From NCBI RefSeq assembly GCF_036516575.1, contig NZ_DATBTY010000067.1, positions 3,197 through 67,196 on the forward strand: a stretch of 64,000 nt of DNA, given 5' to 3'. The position numbers and the translations under genes were made by a program. Below are positions 8,747 to 17,405 of this stretch, one piece after another. Each line of letters begins with the position of its first letter. The stretch's first letter is position 1. The notes under the pieces were generated by a model. That model made no database searches, had not been told where the DNA came from, and was given only the letters and a program-made list of their open reading frames with translations. This DNA comes from Cerasibacillus sp036516575. Lineage in GTDB: Bacteria > Bacillota > Bacilli > Bacillales > Amphibacillaceae.

Positions 8747-8991
8747 ATTGAACAACTCAATCGTAGGTAACCCGAAGAGTATGAGCGTACTTAGCTCGCA
8801 TTGAACAACTCAATCGTATGCAACTCAAAGAATCTAAGCGTACTTAACTTGCATTGAACAACTCAATCGTGGGTAACCAGAAGAATCTAAGCGAAATTAG
8901 CTCACATTGAACAACTCAATCGTGGGTAACTCATAGAACACGAGCGAAACTAGATCACATTGATGCACTCAATAACATATAACTTACTATC
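8747..8991. repeat. 53-bp tandem repeat, four copies plus a degenerate fifth
   Basis: Copies begin at 8747, 8800, 8853, 8906 and 8959, exactly 53 bases apart. Each opens with ATTGAACAACTCAATCGT, itself a small hairpin (ATTGA/TCAAT). The second half is more variable and ends in GAGC...GCTC-like inverted repeats. The array fills most of the 500-base gap between the dehydrogenase terminator and the YugN gene. No plausible gene was seen there. Confidence 0.9.
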
Positions 8992-9044
8992 TTACCAAGC
9001 ACTTGTTTATCATTAAAACAACCACAAACAACTCGAATAGCCAC

Positions 9045-9464
9045 TTAAGCATGTAAAGGAATTTCGTTTAATACAAACTGAACTGCTCTCATACCAATAT
9101 CTTCCCATTGCTGTTCATGCCTAATATTGCCGTCTCTATCTAGTGGTTCTTGAAATTGACTAAAGCCTGTAGCAGCAAGCAAGGAATTTTCATCTCGATC
9201 GAGACCGACATGAACGACATGCTTAATCACATATGGTGTTCTAAATTGAATAAATGCATCAGGACTATCAAGATGTCCCTCTATAACCGTAAATGGTAAA
9301 CGAATATAGATTGTTTCGCCGCCCTCTCGCCATAAAACACCATCAAATTTTCCTTTATCATATTCCCAGTTCCCACAGAGAACATACCCATGTTTCCGTA
9401 AAGTTTGCTCCACTTGGCCAAAAACAGCTTTCTTACCTTCTAGTGGTGTTTGTAATTTAATCAA
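9045..9464 (-). CDS. YugN-like family protein
   Basis: About 139 residues from a TTG at 9464 (MIKLQTPLEGKKAVFGQVEQ), with AAAGGG 8 bases upstream; an in-frame GTG at 9473 would directly abut that site. The order LEGKK, then WEYDKGKFDGVLWREGGETIYIRLPF, then QFRTPYVIKHVVHVGLD, is that of the Bacillus YugN family. The role of the family is not known. No partner gene is evident. Confidence 0.8.
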   Translation of the reverse strand: MIKLQTPLEGKKAVFGQVEQTLRKHGYVLCGNWEYDKGKFDGVLWREGGETIYIRLPFTVIEGHLDSPDAFIQFRTPYVIKHVVHVGLDRDENSLLAATGFSQFQEPLDRDGNIRHEQQWEDIGMRAVQFVLNEIPLHA

Positions 9465-9531
9465 ATTCTTCACCCTTTAATTGTTTTTATGGTTATTATT
9501 TACAAACATTCCCAATACCATACTGAAACAA

Positions 9532-10623
9532 TCAAAATAGTAATGAAAGTGGGGGTTGTTTGAGACTTGCAAGATATTTTTCCACATGAGAGAGATAGTT
9601 TTTCTGAGCCTGTTGATCATTGAAATAATTTATAATTTGTTCCTCAAATTGATTGTCATCTAAATTAATCGGCATGATAAGCCCTAACTTTAATAATTGT
9701 TGTTCATTGATCTTTTCCTGACCGGGCAAAACATGATAAACGAAAATTGGTTTTTTCTTATGTAAACATTCACTAATCGTAACCCCTCCTGGCTTTGTTA
9801 AAACAGCGTCGACTTGATCATATAATAATGACATTTTTTGTGGTGATGATATATACGAAATGGGTGTGATATGAGAATGATTTTCATTTTTTAACTTTTG
9901 ATATAGAGCATTATTTTTTCCACAAAGGATATAAAAATGGAGCTTGTCTCCATTATATTTAAACAAATGATCCACCATATTAATCCCTAAATTACCTCCT
10001 GATACAAGCATTTTGATTTGTTTTTTTCTTTGAATGAGTGGAGCTCGTCCCTGTCGAAAGGCTGGATGAACTAAAATACCCGTAACAAAAATTTTATCCT
10101 GCGACACACCTTTACGGAGAAGCTCATCTTTAACCATTTGGGATGGTACAAAATGGAAATCCACTTCTGATAATCCCCAGACACGATTAATAAAGAAATC
10201 AGTATAGGCATTCACAATAATCGCATGGCAATTGCCTTTTTGTTTTAAACGGTTAGCAATGTTTGATGGTAAGGCATGTGTACAAAATAAAATATCAGGC
10301 TGTTTTTCTCTTAACATTTTTTTGAAAAAGGGGAGAAAAAATGTCCCGTATAACGTATTTTGCTTTTCTTTCCGGTTTGTTTGTACAGAAGATCGAACGT
10401 ATAGCCAATGATAGGAATGAGGCAGATACTTAATCCATGCTAGATAGATTTCCGATATGACAGATTCTAAATTTCCATAACTGTATGATAAAATATCAAC
10501 TTTTTCACATTGAGTGGAGCACTGTATTTGCTTTAACATCGCTAACAAGGCATTAGCTACTTGATGATGTCCTGAAGCGATGCGCATAAATGGAAGAAAA
10601 AGGACACGTTTTTCGGTTGACAT
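9532..10623 (-). CDS. MGDG-synthase-type family 28 glycosyltransferase (YkoN-like)
   Basis: 363 residues. The N-terminal RVLFLPFMRIASGHHQVANALLAML has the SGHxxVA motif of monogalactosyldiacylglycerol synthases and UgtP. The C-terminal half has LVSGGNLGINMVDHLF and VDAVLTKPGGVTISECLHKKKPIFVYHVLPGQE, the sugar-nucleotide binding site. It probably glycosylates a lipid acceptor at the inner face of the membrane. A metallophosphoesterase and a YkoP-like protein next to it recall the ykoN-ykoP-ykoQ group of Bacillus subtilis. ATG follows GGAGTG. Confidence 0.8.
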   Translation of the reverse strand: MSTEKRVLFLPFMRIASGHHQVANALLAMLKQIQCSTQCEKVDILSYSYGNLESVISEIYLAWIKYLPHSYHWLYVRSSVQTNRKEKQNTLYGTFFLPFFKKMLREKQPDILFCTHALPSNIANRLKQKGNCHAIIVNAYTDFFINRVWGLSEVDFHFVPSQMVKDELLRKGVSQDKIFVTGILVHPAFRQGRAPLIQRKKQIKMLVSGGNLGINMVDHLFKYNGDKLHFYILCGKNNALYQKLKNENHSHITPISYISSPQKMSLLYDQVDAVLTKPGGVTISECLHKKKPIFVYHVLPGQEKINEQQLLKLGLIMPINLDDNQFEEQIINYFNDQQAQKNYLSHVEKYLASLKQPPLSLLF

Positions 10624-10704
10624 TTATTTCACTCCTTTCAAACAAATATTACCAATGAAACGCCTCATAAAGCCGTGTTATAATCCTACCGAGGAGGAAT
10701 ATCT

Positions 10705-11514
10705 ATGTTGTTTTTTATTCTATTTAGTTTATTAGTTATTAGTTTTCTTTTATATAAAGCCAAAAAAAATACAGCAGATATTAACATCAATCATATTGAT
10801 TTAACGGACAATAATTCGAAAGACTCGTTCTCAATCTTGCATTTATCAGACCTTCACATGGAAAACATTTCCCTGACACCTAATGATTTAGCCCTAAAGT
10901 TAGAAAATAAACAAATTGATTTAATCGCCCTTACTGGTGATTTTCTAGATCGTAAAAAAAGTATCCCTAAACTCATTCCGTATTTAAAAGTCCTTCAAAA
11001 TATAAATCCTAAATATGGCATGTATGCAGTTCTAGGTAATCATGACTACGTATTAAAAAAATCTTCACTTGAAAAGTTAATTGATGTCCTTGAACAACAT
11101 AACTGCCCTGTCTTACAAAACGAGAGTCGCACCATATCTGTTGACGGAAAAAATATTAATATAATCGGGATTGATAACTATAGTACGAACCATAGCGATA
11201 TTGCACAAGCGTATAAAAAGATTCAGCCTGGAAAGAATATTGTACTCACACATGACCCGAATATTGTACTTGAAATGGAAGGTTATTCATTTGATTATTT
11301 GATGGCTGGACATTTTCACGGTGGACAAATTTGTTACCCAAAGGCTTTCCATCTCGCTAAAATGGGGAAACTCCCTCGGAAAAATATTATTAAAGGTTTA
11401 CACCGCATGCATAATGCTTCATTTTATATTAGTGAAGGTCTCGGACAAACGGGTGTTAATATCCGTATCGGGAGCCGCCCTGAAATTGCGTTTCATAAGC
11501 TTTCGATTTCATAA
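10705..11514 (+). CDS. Membrane-anchored metallophosphoesterase (YkoQ-like)
   Basis: 269 residues. A single hydrophobic N-terminal helix (FFILFSLLVISFLLY) anchors a calcineurin-like phosphoesterase domain. Metal ligands are in ILHLSDLHME (DxH), ALTGDFLDRK (GD), LGNHDY (GNHD), LTHDP and AGHFHGGQ (GHxH). Such proteins often hydrolyse lipid-linked phosphates or pyrophosphates. It is divergent from the YkoN-like glycosyltransferase. GAGGAGG lies 7 bases before the ATG. Confidence 0.86.
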   Translation: MLFFILFSLLVISFLLYKAKKNTADININHIDLTDNNSKDSFSILHLSDLHMENISLTPNDLALKLENKQIDLIALTGDFLDRKKSIPKLIPYLKVLQNINPKYGMYAVLGNHDYVLKKSSLEKLIDVLEQHNCPVLQNESRTISVDGKNINIIGIDNYSTNHSDIAQAYKKIQPGKNIVLTHDPNIVLEMEGYSFDYLMAGHFHGGQICYPKAFHLAKMGKLPRKNIIKGLHRMHNASFYISEGLGQTGVNIRIGSRPEIAFHKLSIS

Positions 11515-11518
11515 TTTT

Positions 11519-11546
11519 AAAAGGGGGAGGGCAAGCCCCTTTTTAC
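11519..11546 (+). terminator. Intrinsic terminator after the phosphoesterase
   Basis: AAAAGGGG (11519-11526) pairs with CCCCTTTT (11536-11543), ending in a T run. Confidence 0.7.
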
Positions 11547-11595
11547 ATTATGCGCTCTACATCCTACTACAAAATTTTATGCTACTCTACAGTAC

Positions 11596-12135
11596 TTAGC
11601 TTCTAATATACTGATTTTCCAACGTACTCCTTGACATAAACAAATAGACTGGGTCTTTAGGGAGGGAGGCATTTGACAAATAATTAATTGGTAAGAAAGT
11701 ATATTTTTTAAAATGGCGATAATAGCGGTTTTGAATGGGATAAACTTCAAATCCTAAACGATCTGCTCCCCGATATAACATCGTAATACCGATGATTGCT
11801 TTCGTTTTGCGATTCTCTTCTTTTTTCATGAAATCGGCTAAATGATACAACGAACTCCGAATCGTTCGATATAAATGTAAAGCTTTTTGAATATCACTTT
11901 CCATTAAGCGAAGTTCACTAACGAGCCGAACATTGTGTAGGTGGATTTTTAAGAGCATATCATTTTTTCTTATCATTGTGCCATCTTCTAATATTACTGG
12001 AGAACCTTTATAACAAGTAGGCCGCACCCTTAAAATTGTATTTTCTTGAGATAAGTCTGGTACATAACATAAGCGTGTACAGTGAAAATAAAGTGGGTCA
12101 ATCATATTCCATAATTGCACTAAATAACTTTTCAT
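11596..12135 (-). CDS. YkoP-like protein
   Basis: 179 residues, MKSYLVQLWNMIDPLYFHCTRLCYVPDLSQ at the start, with no signal peptide and no clear membrane helix. I chose the ATG at 12135 because GGAAGGA lies 8 bases before it; a TTG at 12156 would precede that site. Length, the opening WNMIDPLYFxCTRL motif and the neighbouring YkoN- and YkoQ-like genes suggest the YkoP family, recalled from memory and not certain. A role with the lipid glycosyltransferase is inferred from context only. Confidence 0.6.
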   Translation of the reverse strand: MKSYLVQLWNMIDPLYFHCTRLCYVPDLSQENTILRVRPTCYKGSPVILEDGTMIRKNDMLLKIHLHNVRLVSELRLMESDIQKALHLYRTIRSSLYHLADFMKKEENRKTKAIIGITMLYRGADRLGFEVYPIQNRYYRHFKKYTFLPINYLSNASLPKDPVYLFMSRSTLENQYIRS

Positions 12136-12288
12136 GTTCAGATTCCTTCCAATCAATATTACGGTTATAGTTTGTCTTTTTTTATTAAAAAATATGATTG
12201 GAAAATATTATACGGAATATTTTCGCTGAGCTATAAAACAATAAGATTGCGTAGATTCATTTAAAAATATGAAAAGGAGTGTGGGCAT

Positions 12289-12540
12289 ATGAATAATCGT
12301 CGTGGAATGATGACAACGCTCTTAACAATTGGTGCAGCGGGCGCTGCTGTTTACGGTATAACAAGAGGAATTCAAAATGGAACATTCCAACAAATGGGTA
12401 AGCAATTCCAAAATATGATGAATAATACAGGTATTCAAGAAGTTACTAGTACGTTAACAAACACATTACAAGGAGCACAAGGGGCAACAGGTGGAACTAC
12501 GCAAGCATTTGATAATACGAGTACGAGTCAAGATTTCTAA
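12289..12540 (+). CDS. Small DUF3918-like (YrzQ-type) protein
   Basis: 83 residues: a basic start MNNRRGMMTTLLTIGAAGAAVYGITRG with a short glycine/alanine-rich hydrophobic stretch, then a Gln, Asn and Thr-rich tail. The form matches small membrane-associated DUF3918 proteins common in Bacillaceae. AAAGGAG precedes the ATG. Function unknown. Confidence 0.6.
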   Translation: MNNRRGMMTTLLTIGAAGAAVYGITRGIQNGTFQQMGKQFQNMMNNTGIQEVTSTLTNTLQGAQGATGGTTQAFDNTSTSQDF

Positions 12541-12543
12541 AAA

Positions 12544-12578
12544 GAAACACCCGATGAAACATTTCCATCGGGTGTTTC
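12544..12578. terminator. Bidirectional terminator between small gene and ftsH paralogue
   Basis: Thirteen-base perfect arms (GAAACACCCGATG and its complement) with a 9-base loop between two convergent genes; weakly A/T-rich flanks. Confidence 0.7.
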
Positions 12579-12579
12579 T

Positions 12580-14397
12580 TCATTTCTTTTCCAACATTCT
12601 CGTAAACTCTTCCCCAGACATCGTTTCATTATGGAACAAATATTCAGCTAACTCATGTAGCTTTTTCATGTTTTCTTTTAAAATCTGGGTTGCTTGTTCA
12701 TGGGATGTTTTAATAATTTTCAGCGTTTCTTCATCAACTTTAGCAGCTGTCTCTGCTGAAACGGTTAGAGATGTCTGTCCACTTAAATATGGATTATTAA
12801 CCGTCTCTAATGTCATCATATCGAACGTGTCACTCATACCGAAACGAGTAACCATTGCACGAGCGATTTGGGTTGCTCGCTCACTATCATTTGCTGCACC
12901 TGAAGTAACGGTATCAAAAACTAATTCTTCAGCAGCTCGGCCACCCATAAATGTTGTTATTTTGCTCAACGCTTGCTCTTTCGTCATTAATACGTTCTCA
13001 TTTTCTTCCACTTGCATTGTAAACCCAAGTGCTCCTGATGTTCGTGGAACGATTGTAATCTTATGAACAAGTGCGGAATCACTTTGTTTTGCTGCAACAA
13101 TCGCATGACCAATTTCATGATAAGCGATTTTTAGTTTATCTTGTGTCGGTATGACAGCATTCTTTCGTGGATAACCTGCAACGACGACTTCAATAGAAGC
13201 CTCTAAATCATCTTGTAATACTGCATCTCTTCCTTGACGAACAGCACGTAAAGCACCTTCATTGATAATATTTGCTAAATCGGCACCTGATGCTCCTGGT
13301 GTTGCACGAGCAATCGCTTGTAAATTAACAGTCTCATGTAAGGTTACCCCTTTAGCGTGAACCTTTAAGATTGCTTCACGCCCTTTAATATCTGGAAGCT
13401 CAACTGGTACCCTCCGATCAAAGCGCCCCGGGCGTAATAATGCTTTATCTAAAACTTCCGGACGGTTTGTTGCTGCTAAAATAAGCACCCCTTGATCGGC
13501 ATCAAATCCATCCATTTCTGCCAACAATTGATTGAGTGTTTGCTCTCGTTCATCATTTGTACCGGGGAATCCTGTATCACGGCTTTTCCCTATTGCATCT
13601 AATTCATCAATAAAAACAATACAGGGCGCTTTTTCTTGTGCTTGTTGAAATAAATCTCTAACTCGAGCTGCTCCCGTACCAACAAACATCTCAACGAATT
13701 CGGACCCTGAAATCGAGAAAAACGGGACCTTTGATTCTCCAGCTAACGCTTTAGCTAATAACGTTTTCCCTGTTCCGGGTGGCCCGACAAGAAGAACACC
13801 TTTAGGCATCTTCGCACCAATTTTTTTGTACTTTTTCGGATTATGTAGAAAATCGACAATCTCTAATAAAGCTACTTTCGCTTCATCTTGCCCAGCAACA
13901 TCATCAAATGATTTTCCTGTTTCGGATTCAATATAGATTTTCGCATTACTTTTTCCAAATGTCATTGTACTGCGCATATCGCCCATATTATTACGCATTC
14001 GTTTAGCAATAAACCGACCAATAATAATAAATAGAATAATTGGTACGACCCAAGATAAAATAAACAGGACAATCGGTGAACTTTCCTTTGGGATGATTTT
14101 CGTAAATTTCACGTCTGCTTCATATAGTCGTTCAACCAATTGTGGGTCGTCAACAGCACCTGTTTGATATGTTTGATCCCCTTTCTCAACAGATGTGAAA
14201 ACAATATTATTTTCTTTAATTTCTGCTTCAGAGACTTTCCCTTCTTCTACCATGCGCAAAAATGTGCCATAGTCTACTTCCTTAATCGAATAGTTCGTAA
14301 AAGCAGGGAAAACAAACGTATTTAAAAGGATCACCACGAGTAAAATAATTAGAAAAAAAGACATACGTGGTTGTTTCTGCGGTTCCACTTCCTTCAT
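12580..14397 (-). CDS. FtsH-family membrane ATP-dependent zinc metalloprotease
   Basis: 605 residues. Two membrane helices (about 12-34 and 109-131) flank an extracytoplasmic domain. The AAA+ domain has Walker A GPPGTGKT (205-212), Walker B VFIDELDAIG and the second region of homology NRPEVLDKALLRPGRFDRRV. The zinc site HEIGH is at 427-431, with the third ligand in the later SGAANDSERATQIA. It degrades membrane and short-lived cytosolic proteins. The usual ftsH neighbours (tilS, hpt) are absent and the C-terminus is shorter than B. subtilis FtsH, so this is probably a second FtsH. Confidence 0.9.
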   Translation of the reverse strand: MKEVEPQKQPRMSFFLIILLVVILLNTFVFPAFTNYSIKEVDYGTFLRMVEEGKVSEAEIKENNIVFTSVEKGDQTYQTGAVDDPQLVERLYEADVKFTKIIPKESSPIVLFILSWVVPIILFIIIGRFIAKRMRNNMGDMRSTMTFGKSNAKIYIESETGKSFDDVAGQDEAKVALLEIVDFLHNPKKYKKIGAKMPKGVLLVGPPGTGKTLLAKALAGESKVPFFSISGSEFVEMFVGTGAARVRDLFQQAQEKAPCIVFIDELDAIGKSRDTGFPGTNDEREQTLNQLLAEMDGFDADQGVLILAATNRPEVLDKALLRPGRFDRRVPVELPDIKGREAILKVHAKGVTLHETVNLQAIARATPGASGADLANIINEGALRAVRQGRDAVLQDDLEASIEVVVAGYPRKNAVIPTQDKLKIAYHEIGHAIVAAKQSDSALVHKITIVPRTSGALGFTMQVEENENVLMTKEQALSKITTFMGGRAAEELVFDTVTSGAANDSERATQIARAMVTRFGMSDTFDMMTLETVNNPYLSGQTSLTVSAETAAKVDEETLKIIKTSHEQATQILKENMKKLHELAEYLFHNETMSGEEFTRMLEKK

Positions 14398-14515
14398 TGT
14401 AAACGCTCCCTCACCATCTATTAAAGCAAGTGTACCATAAAATTCTAACTATTTTACACCGAATGGTGAACAGAGTCTGACAGTTTGGAGTTATATAAAG
14501 GATTGTCATCCATAA

Positions 14516-14641
14516 CTATTTATTCGGATCTACTTTATCCAATAATATCGTCACCGTTGTTCCGACACCACGTTGTGATTGAACATCAATTTCACCATCG
14601 TGTAAATCGATAATTGCTTTAGCGATACTCATGGATGGAGA
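14516..14641 (-). pseudogene. Remnant of a histidine kinase C-terminus
   Basis: On the minus strand the stretch reads SIAKAIIDLHDGEIDVQ, then SQRGVGTTVTILL, ending DKVDPNK and a stop at 14516. This is the G2-box end of a HATPase_c domain. Upstream (higher coordinates) the similarity stops abruptly, with no N or G1 box, no start codon and no ribosome binding site. A dead fragment of about 40 codons. Confidence 0.6.
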
Positions 14642-14763
14642 TATTCTCTTTGTTTATGGTATCATAGGAATATTCTTACTCCTTTTTATAAATTAAAAAG
14701 CTAAAACTTTACTTATTTGGGGAATATCTTAATTATTTTGGGAGCAGGAAATTTGCTAGGTAG

Positions 14764-14874
14764 GTTTATTTAGAAAAATTCCGTTATGGTCCGTTAGAAA
14801 AAGTAACGCGCATCATTACATACTTCACATGGCCGAAATTCATTAAAAAAAACACTCAACAACAGGGGGGATGA
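14764..14874 (+). pseudogene. Remnant resembling the C-terminus of a DUF418 membrane protein
   Basis: The plus-strand frame ending at 14872-14874 reads VYLEKFRYGPLEKVTRIITY and then FTWPKFIKK. FRYGPLExxxRxxTY is the usual C-terminal motif of DUF418 proteins. There is no start codon and the frame is closed just upstream. It supports the view that 14.4-14.87 kb is a gene graveyard. Confidence 0.45.
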
Positions 14875-14876
14875 TT

Positions 14877-15695
14877 ATGTTTGAGGAAATGAAATTAAGA
14901 AGCTTTATCATTTATCTAGTGATTGCCTTTATTATTTTAGGTGGGACACTGTCTATTTTAAATCTTGAAAGTAATATGTCCGCTGAGATGATAGCAACAC
15001 TCATTATATTTGTTCTTTTTCCTTTGTTTTGGTTTAACATTCAAATGAAAAAACATGACATGCATTTAAAAGATGTCATCTCATGGTCAGGAGTGACTAA
15101 GAAAATGCCGTCACTCTTGCTTATCACATTAACAATTATGTTATTTTCATTATCCTTCTTTTGGATTCAAACGTATCTATTTTCTATTATTGCACCTGAA
15201 TTTGCCAAGAAACAGTTATCTTTTGCTGTTGAGATAAACAAAGAATATGAGAGTGCCACAGGTTTACAAATACTCGGCGTAATCTTAAGCACATCTTTAG
15301 TAGCTCCAATTGCTGAAGAGTTTATTTTCCGAGGATTCTTCTTAAAACGTATTGCCAAAAAAACGAATATCATCGTTAGTCTCATCATCACGAATGTACT
15401 TTTTGCTATACTACATGTTGATTATATTGGGGCCTTTATGTTTGGACTACTTTTATCATTAATCTATTTAAAGACGAATAATTTATTGCTACCGATTCTT
15501 ATTCATTTTTTCAATAATTTTTCTTTAAGTTTACTAGCCCTATTTAAAGTACCGATGCCTGACTTCCTTAATTACACAGACATTGATCAAGTAGCTAGCT
15601 TTATGATACCTAATTTAATCATGGGGCTCATATCATTGCCGTTTTTAGTCTATTATCTTTATACATACCGACTCAAAAAACACCCTACCGTCTAA
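14877..15695 (+). CDS. CPBP-family intramembrane metalloprotease (Abi/CAAX-like)
   Basis: About 272 residues with some 7 hydrophobic segments. The three signature parts are present: EEFIFRGFFLKRI (EExxxR, about residue 150), FAILHVDY (motif 2 histidine) and LLPILIHFFNNF (motif 3 histidine and asparagine). These are membrane-embedded glutamate-type proteases, in bacteria linked to bacteriocin self-immunity and protein processing. I chose the ATG at 14877 because the GGGGGG site is 6-7 bases upstream; the ATG at 14871 would abut it. Substrate unknown. Confidence 0.85.
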   Translation: MFEEMKLRSFIIYLVIAFIILGGTLSILNLESNMSAEMIATLIIFVLFPLFWFNIQMKKHDMHLKDVISWSGVTKKMPSLLLITLTIMLFSLSFFWIQTYLFSIIAPEFAKKQLSFAVEINKEYESATGLQILGVILSTSLVAPIAEEFIFRGFFLKRIAKKTNIIVSLIITNVLFAILHVDYIGAFMFGLLLSLIYLKTNNLLLPILIHFFNNFSLSLLALFKVPMPDFLNYTDIDQVASFMIPNLIMGLISLPFLVYYLYTYRLKKHPTV

Positions 15696-15708
15696 CTAGA
15701 AAATCTGG

Positions 15709-15745
15709 AAATCCAGGCAAGGTCACTAAACCACTGCCTGGGTTT
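15709..15745. terminator. Bidirectional terminator between CPBP and tetR-like genes
   Basis: AAATCCAGGCA (15709-15719) pairs with TGCCTGGGTTT (15735-15745) between convergent genes. Confidence 0.65.
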
Positions 15746-16344
15746 CATTTGCATGATGTGTCCTCACTTTTACCTGCAATGCCGAAAAAGAAAAGCTTTG
15801 TAAAATCTTCTGTTATGGGCAAGATGTTTTGAATAACATCTTCTTGCTGCATGTATTCTTTAAACATTTTTATATACAATAATATCGCTTCATTTGAAAT
15901 CGATTGGTCTATATATCCCTGTGCCTTTCCTACCTCAAACAATTCCATAAATTGTGGAAGAGCCTTTTCTTGGTACACTTTTTCGATATAATTACTCCCA
16001 GCTGAATATTCCTCCATGATGTATTCAAGAAATTCTCCACTAATCTGATTAGCTACTTGTTTTTTATCAAAAATAATCCTTTTTATCTTATCAGGAAAAG
16101 GCATCTTACTTTTAAATAAACGGTCATATTCTCCCCATATTTTATCCACATAGTAAATAATGACTTCATAAATGAGTTGATCCTTACTACCAAAATAATT
16201 GTATATTGTCACTTGTGAAACCGATGCTCTATCGGCAATTTCTGCAATCGAAACTTTTCTTACACCGTGTTTCATAAATAATTCAAGTGTAGCTTCTAAT
16301 ATATCCTTTTTCTTTCTTTCCCGCCGACGCTCAAAACCATTCAT
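15745..16344 (-). CDS. TetR-family transcriptional repressor
   Basis: 199 residues from ATG 16344, 6 bases after GAGGTG. The N-terminal helix-turn-helix RKKKDILEATLELFMKHGVRKVSIAEIADRASVSQVTIYNYFGSKDQL (about residues 8-55) is a textbook TetR domain; the rest is a helical ligand domain. It is divergent from an ABC transporter pair with an 11-base inverted repeat between them, so it very likely represses that transporter. The inducer is unknown. Confidence 0.9.
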   Translation of the reverse strand: MNGFERRRERKKKDILEATLELFMKHGVRKVSIAEIADRASVSQVTIYNYFGSKDQLIYEVIIYYVDKIWGEYDRLFKSKMPFPDKIKRIIFDKKQVANQISGEFLEYIMEEYSAGSNYIEKVYQEKALPQFMELFEVGKAQGYIDQSISNEAILLYIKMFKEYMQQEDVIQNILPITEDFTKLFFFGIAGKSEDTSCK

Positions 16345-16436
16345 TTCTTTCACCTCATCATTAGTTTAATAAATGTTTTGTAATAAAACAATAAAAATAT
16401 TTCACAAACTATTGATAACAACTCTGTATTTGTATA

Positions 16437-16468
16437 TTATGAAATATATATAGTGTAATATTTCATAA
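16437..16468 (+). promoter_or_regulatory. Candidate TetR-family operator
   Basis: TTATGAAATAT (16437-16447) and ATATTTCATAA (16458-16468) are perfect 11-base arms with a 10-base spacer, 29 bases before the ABC gene and between it and the divergent TetR-type gene. Confidence 0.6.
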
Positions 16469-16496
16469 ATTACCTACGGAAAGGGAGTTTGGGTAT

Positions 16497-17405
16497 ATGT
16501 CTGTCATAAAAACAACGAACTTAACAAAACGATTCGGAAAGTTCACCGCTCTGGACGGCGTTAATATTGATTTAAAAGAAGGGGAAGTGTATGGTTTCAT
16601 CGGTCCCAACGGTGCTGGAAAGTCAACAACAATCCGTGTATTGCTCGGTATTTTAAAAGCAACGGAAGGCGAGGCAAAAATTTTTGGAAAAGATGCTTGG
16701 GCAGATGCTGTTGAGATTCATAAACGGATTGCCTATGTTCCTGGTGATGTGAATTTATGGCCTAATTTAACAGGTGGAGAAGTCATTGATTTATTTGTAA
16801 AACTTCGTGGCAACAACAATAGAGGCCGGCGTGAAGAACTTATTCAAATGTTCGATTTAGACCCAACGAAAAAAAGCCGAACATATTCAAAAGGAAATAG
16901 GCAAAAAGTGGCTTTAGTTGCTGCCTTCTCATCTGATGCTGATCTATATATTTTGGATGAACCAACATCAGGGTTAGATCCGTTAATGGAACAGGTTTTC
17001 CAGCAATGCGTTATGGATGCAAAAAGAGCAGGCAAAAGTGTGCTTCTTTCCAGTCATATATTATCCGAGGTAGAAAAATTATGTGACAGAGTCGGCATTA
17101 TTCGGCAGGGGAAAATCATTGAAACAGGTACACTAGATGAATTACGCCACTTAACGCGTACGAACTTAACAATTAAAACAAAACAACCGTTGAAAACTTT
17201 GCATGAAATCAAAGGTGTATATGACATACAAAATAAAAATCAGGAAATTTCCTTCCAGGTTGATACTGAAGAACTCGATACAATTATTAAGCATGTGAGC
17301 CAATTTGGTATTGTCAAACTAGAAAGTGCTCCTCCTACTTTAGAAGATTTATTTATGCGACATTATGAAAATAAAGACGACACAAAGGTAGGAGGAGAAT
17401 CCTAA
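16497..17405 (+). CDS. ABC transporter ATP-binding protein
   Basis: 302 residues. Walker A GPNGAGKST (about residue 36), a signature SKGNRQKVALVAAF (a variant of LSGGQ), Walker B ADLYILDEPTSGLDP and the switch histidine in LLSSHILSEVE. The C-terminal 80 residues form the extra domain seen in drug and antibiotic exporters. Its stop overlaps the start of the permease gene. Under the divergent TetR-type gene this looks like an inducible exporter of a toxic compound. Confidence 0.9.
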   Translation: MSVIKTTNLTKRFGKFTALDGVNIDLKEGEVYGFIGPNGAGKSTTIRVLLGILKATEGEAKIFGKDAWADAVEIHKRIAYVPGDVNLWPNLTGGEVIDLFVKLRGNNNRGRREELIQMFDLDPTKKSRTYSKGNRQKVALVAAFSSDADLYILDEPTSGLDPLMEQVFQQCVMDAKRAGKSVLLSSHILSEVEKLCDRVGIIRQGKIIETGTLDELRHLTRTNLTIKTKQPLKTLHEIKGVYDIQNKNQEISFQVDTEELDTIIKHVSQFGIVKLESAPPTLEDLFMRHYENKDDTKVGGES

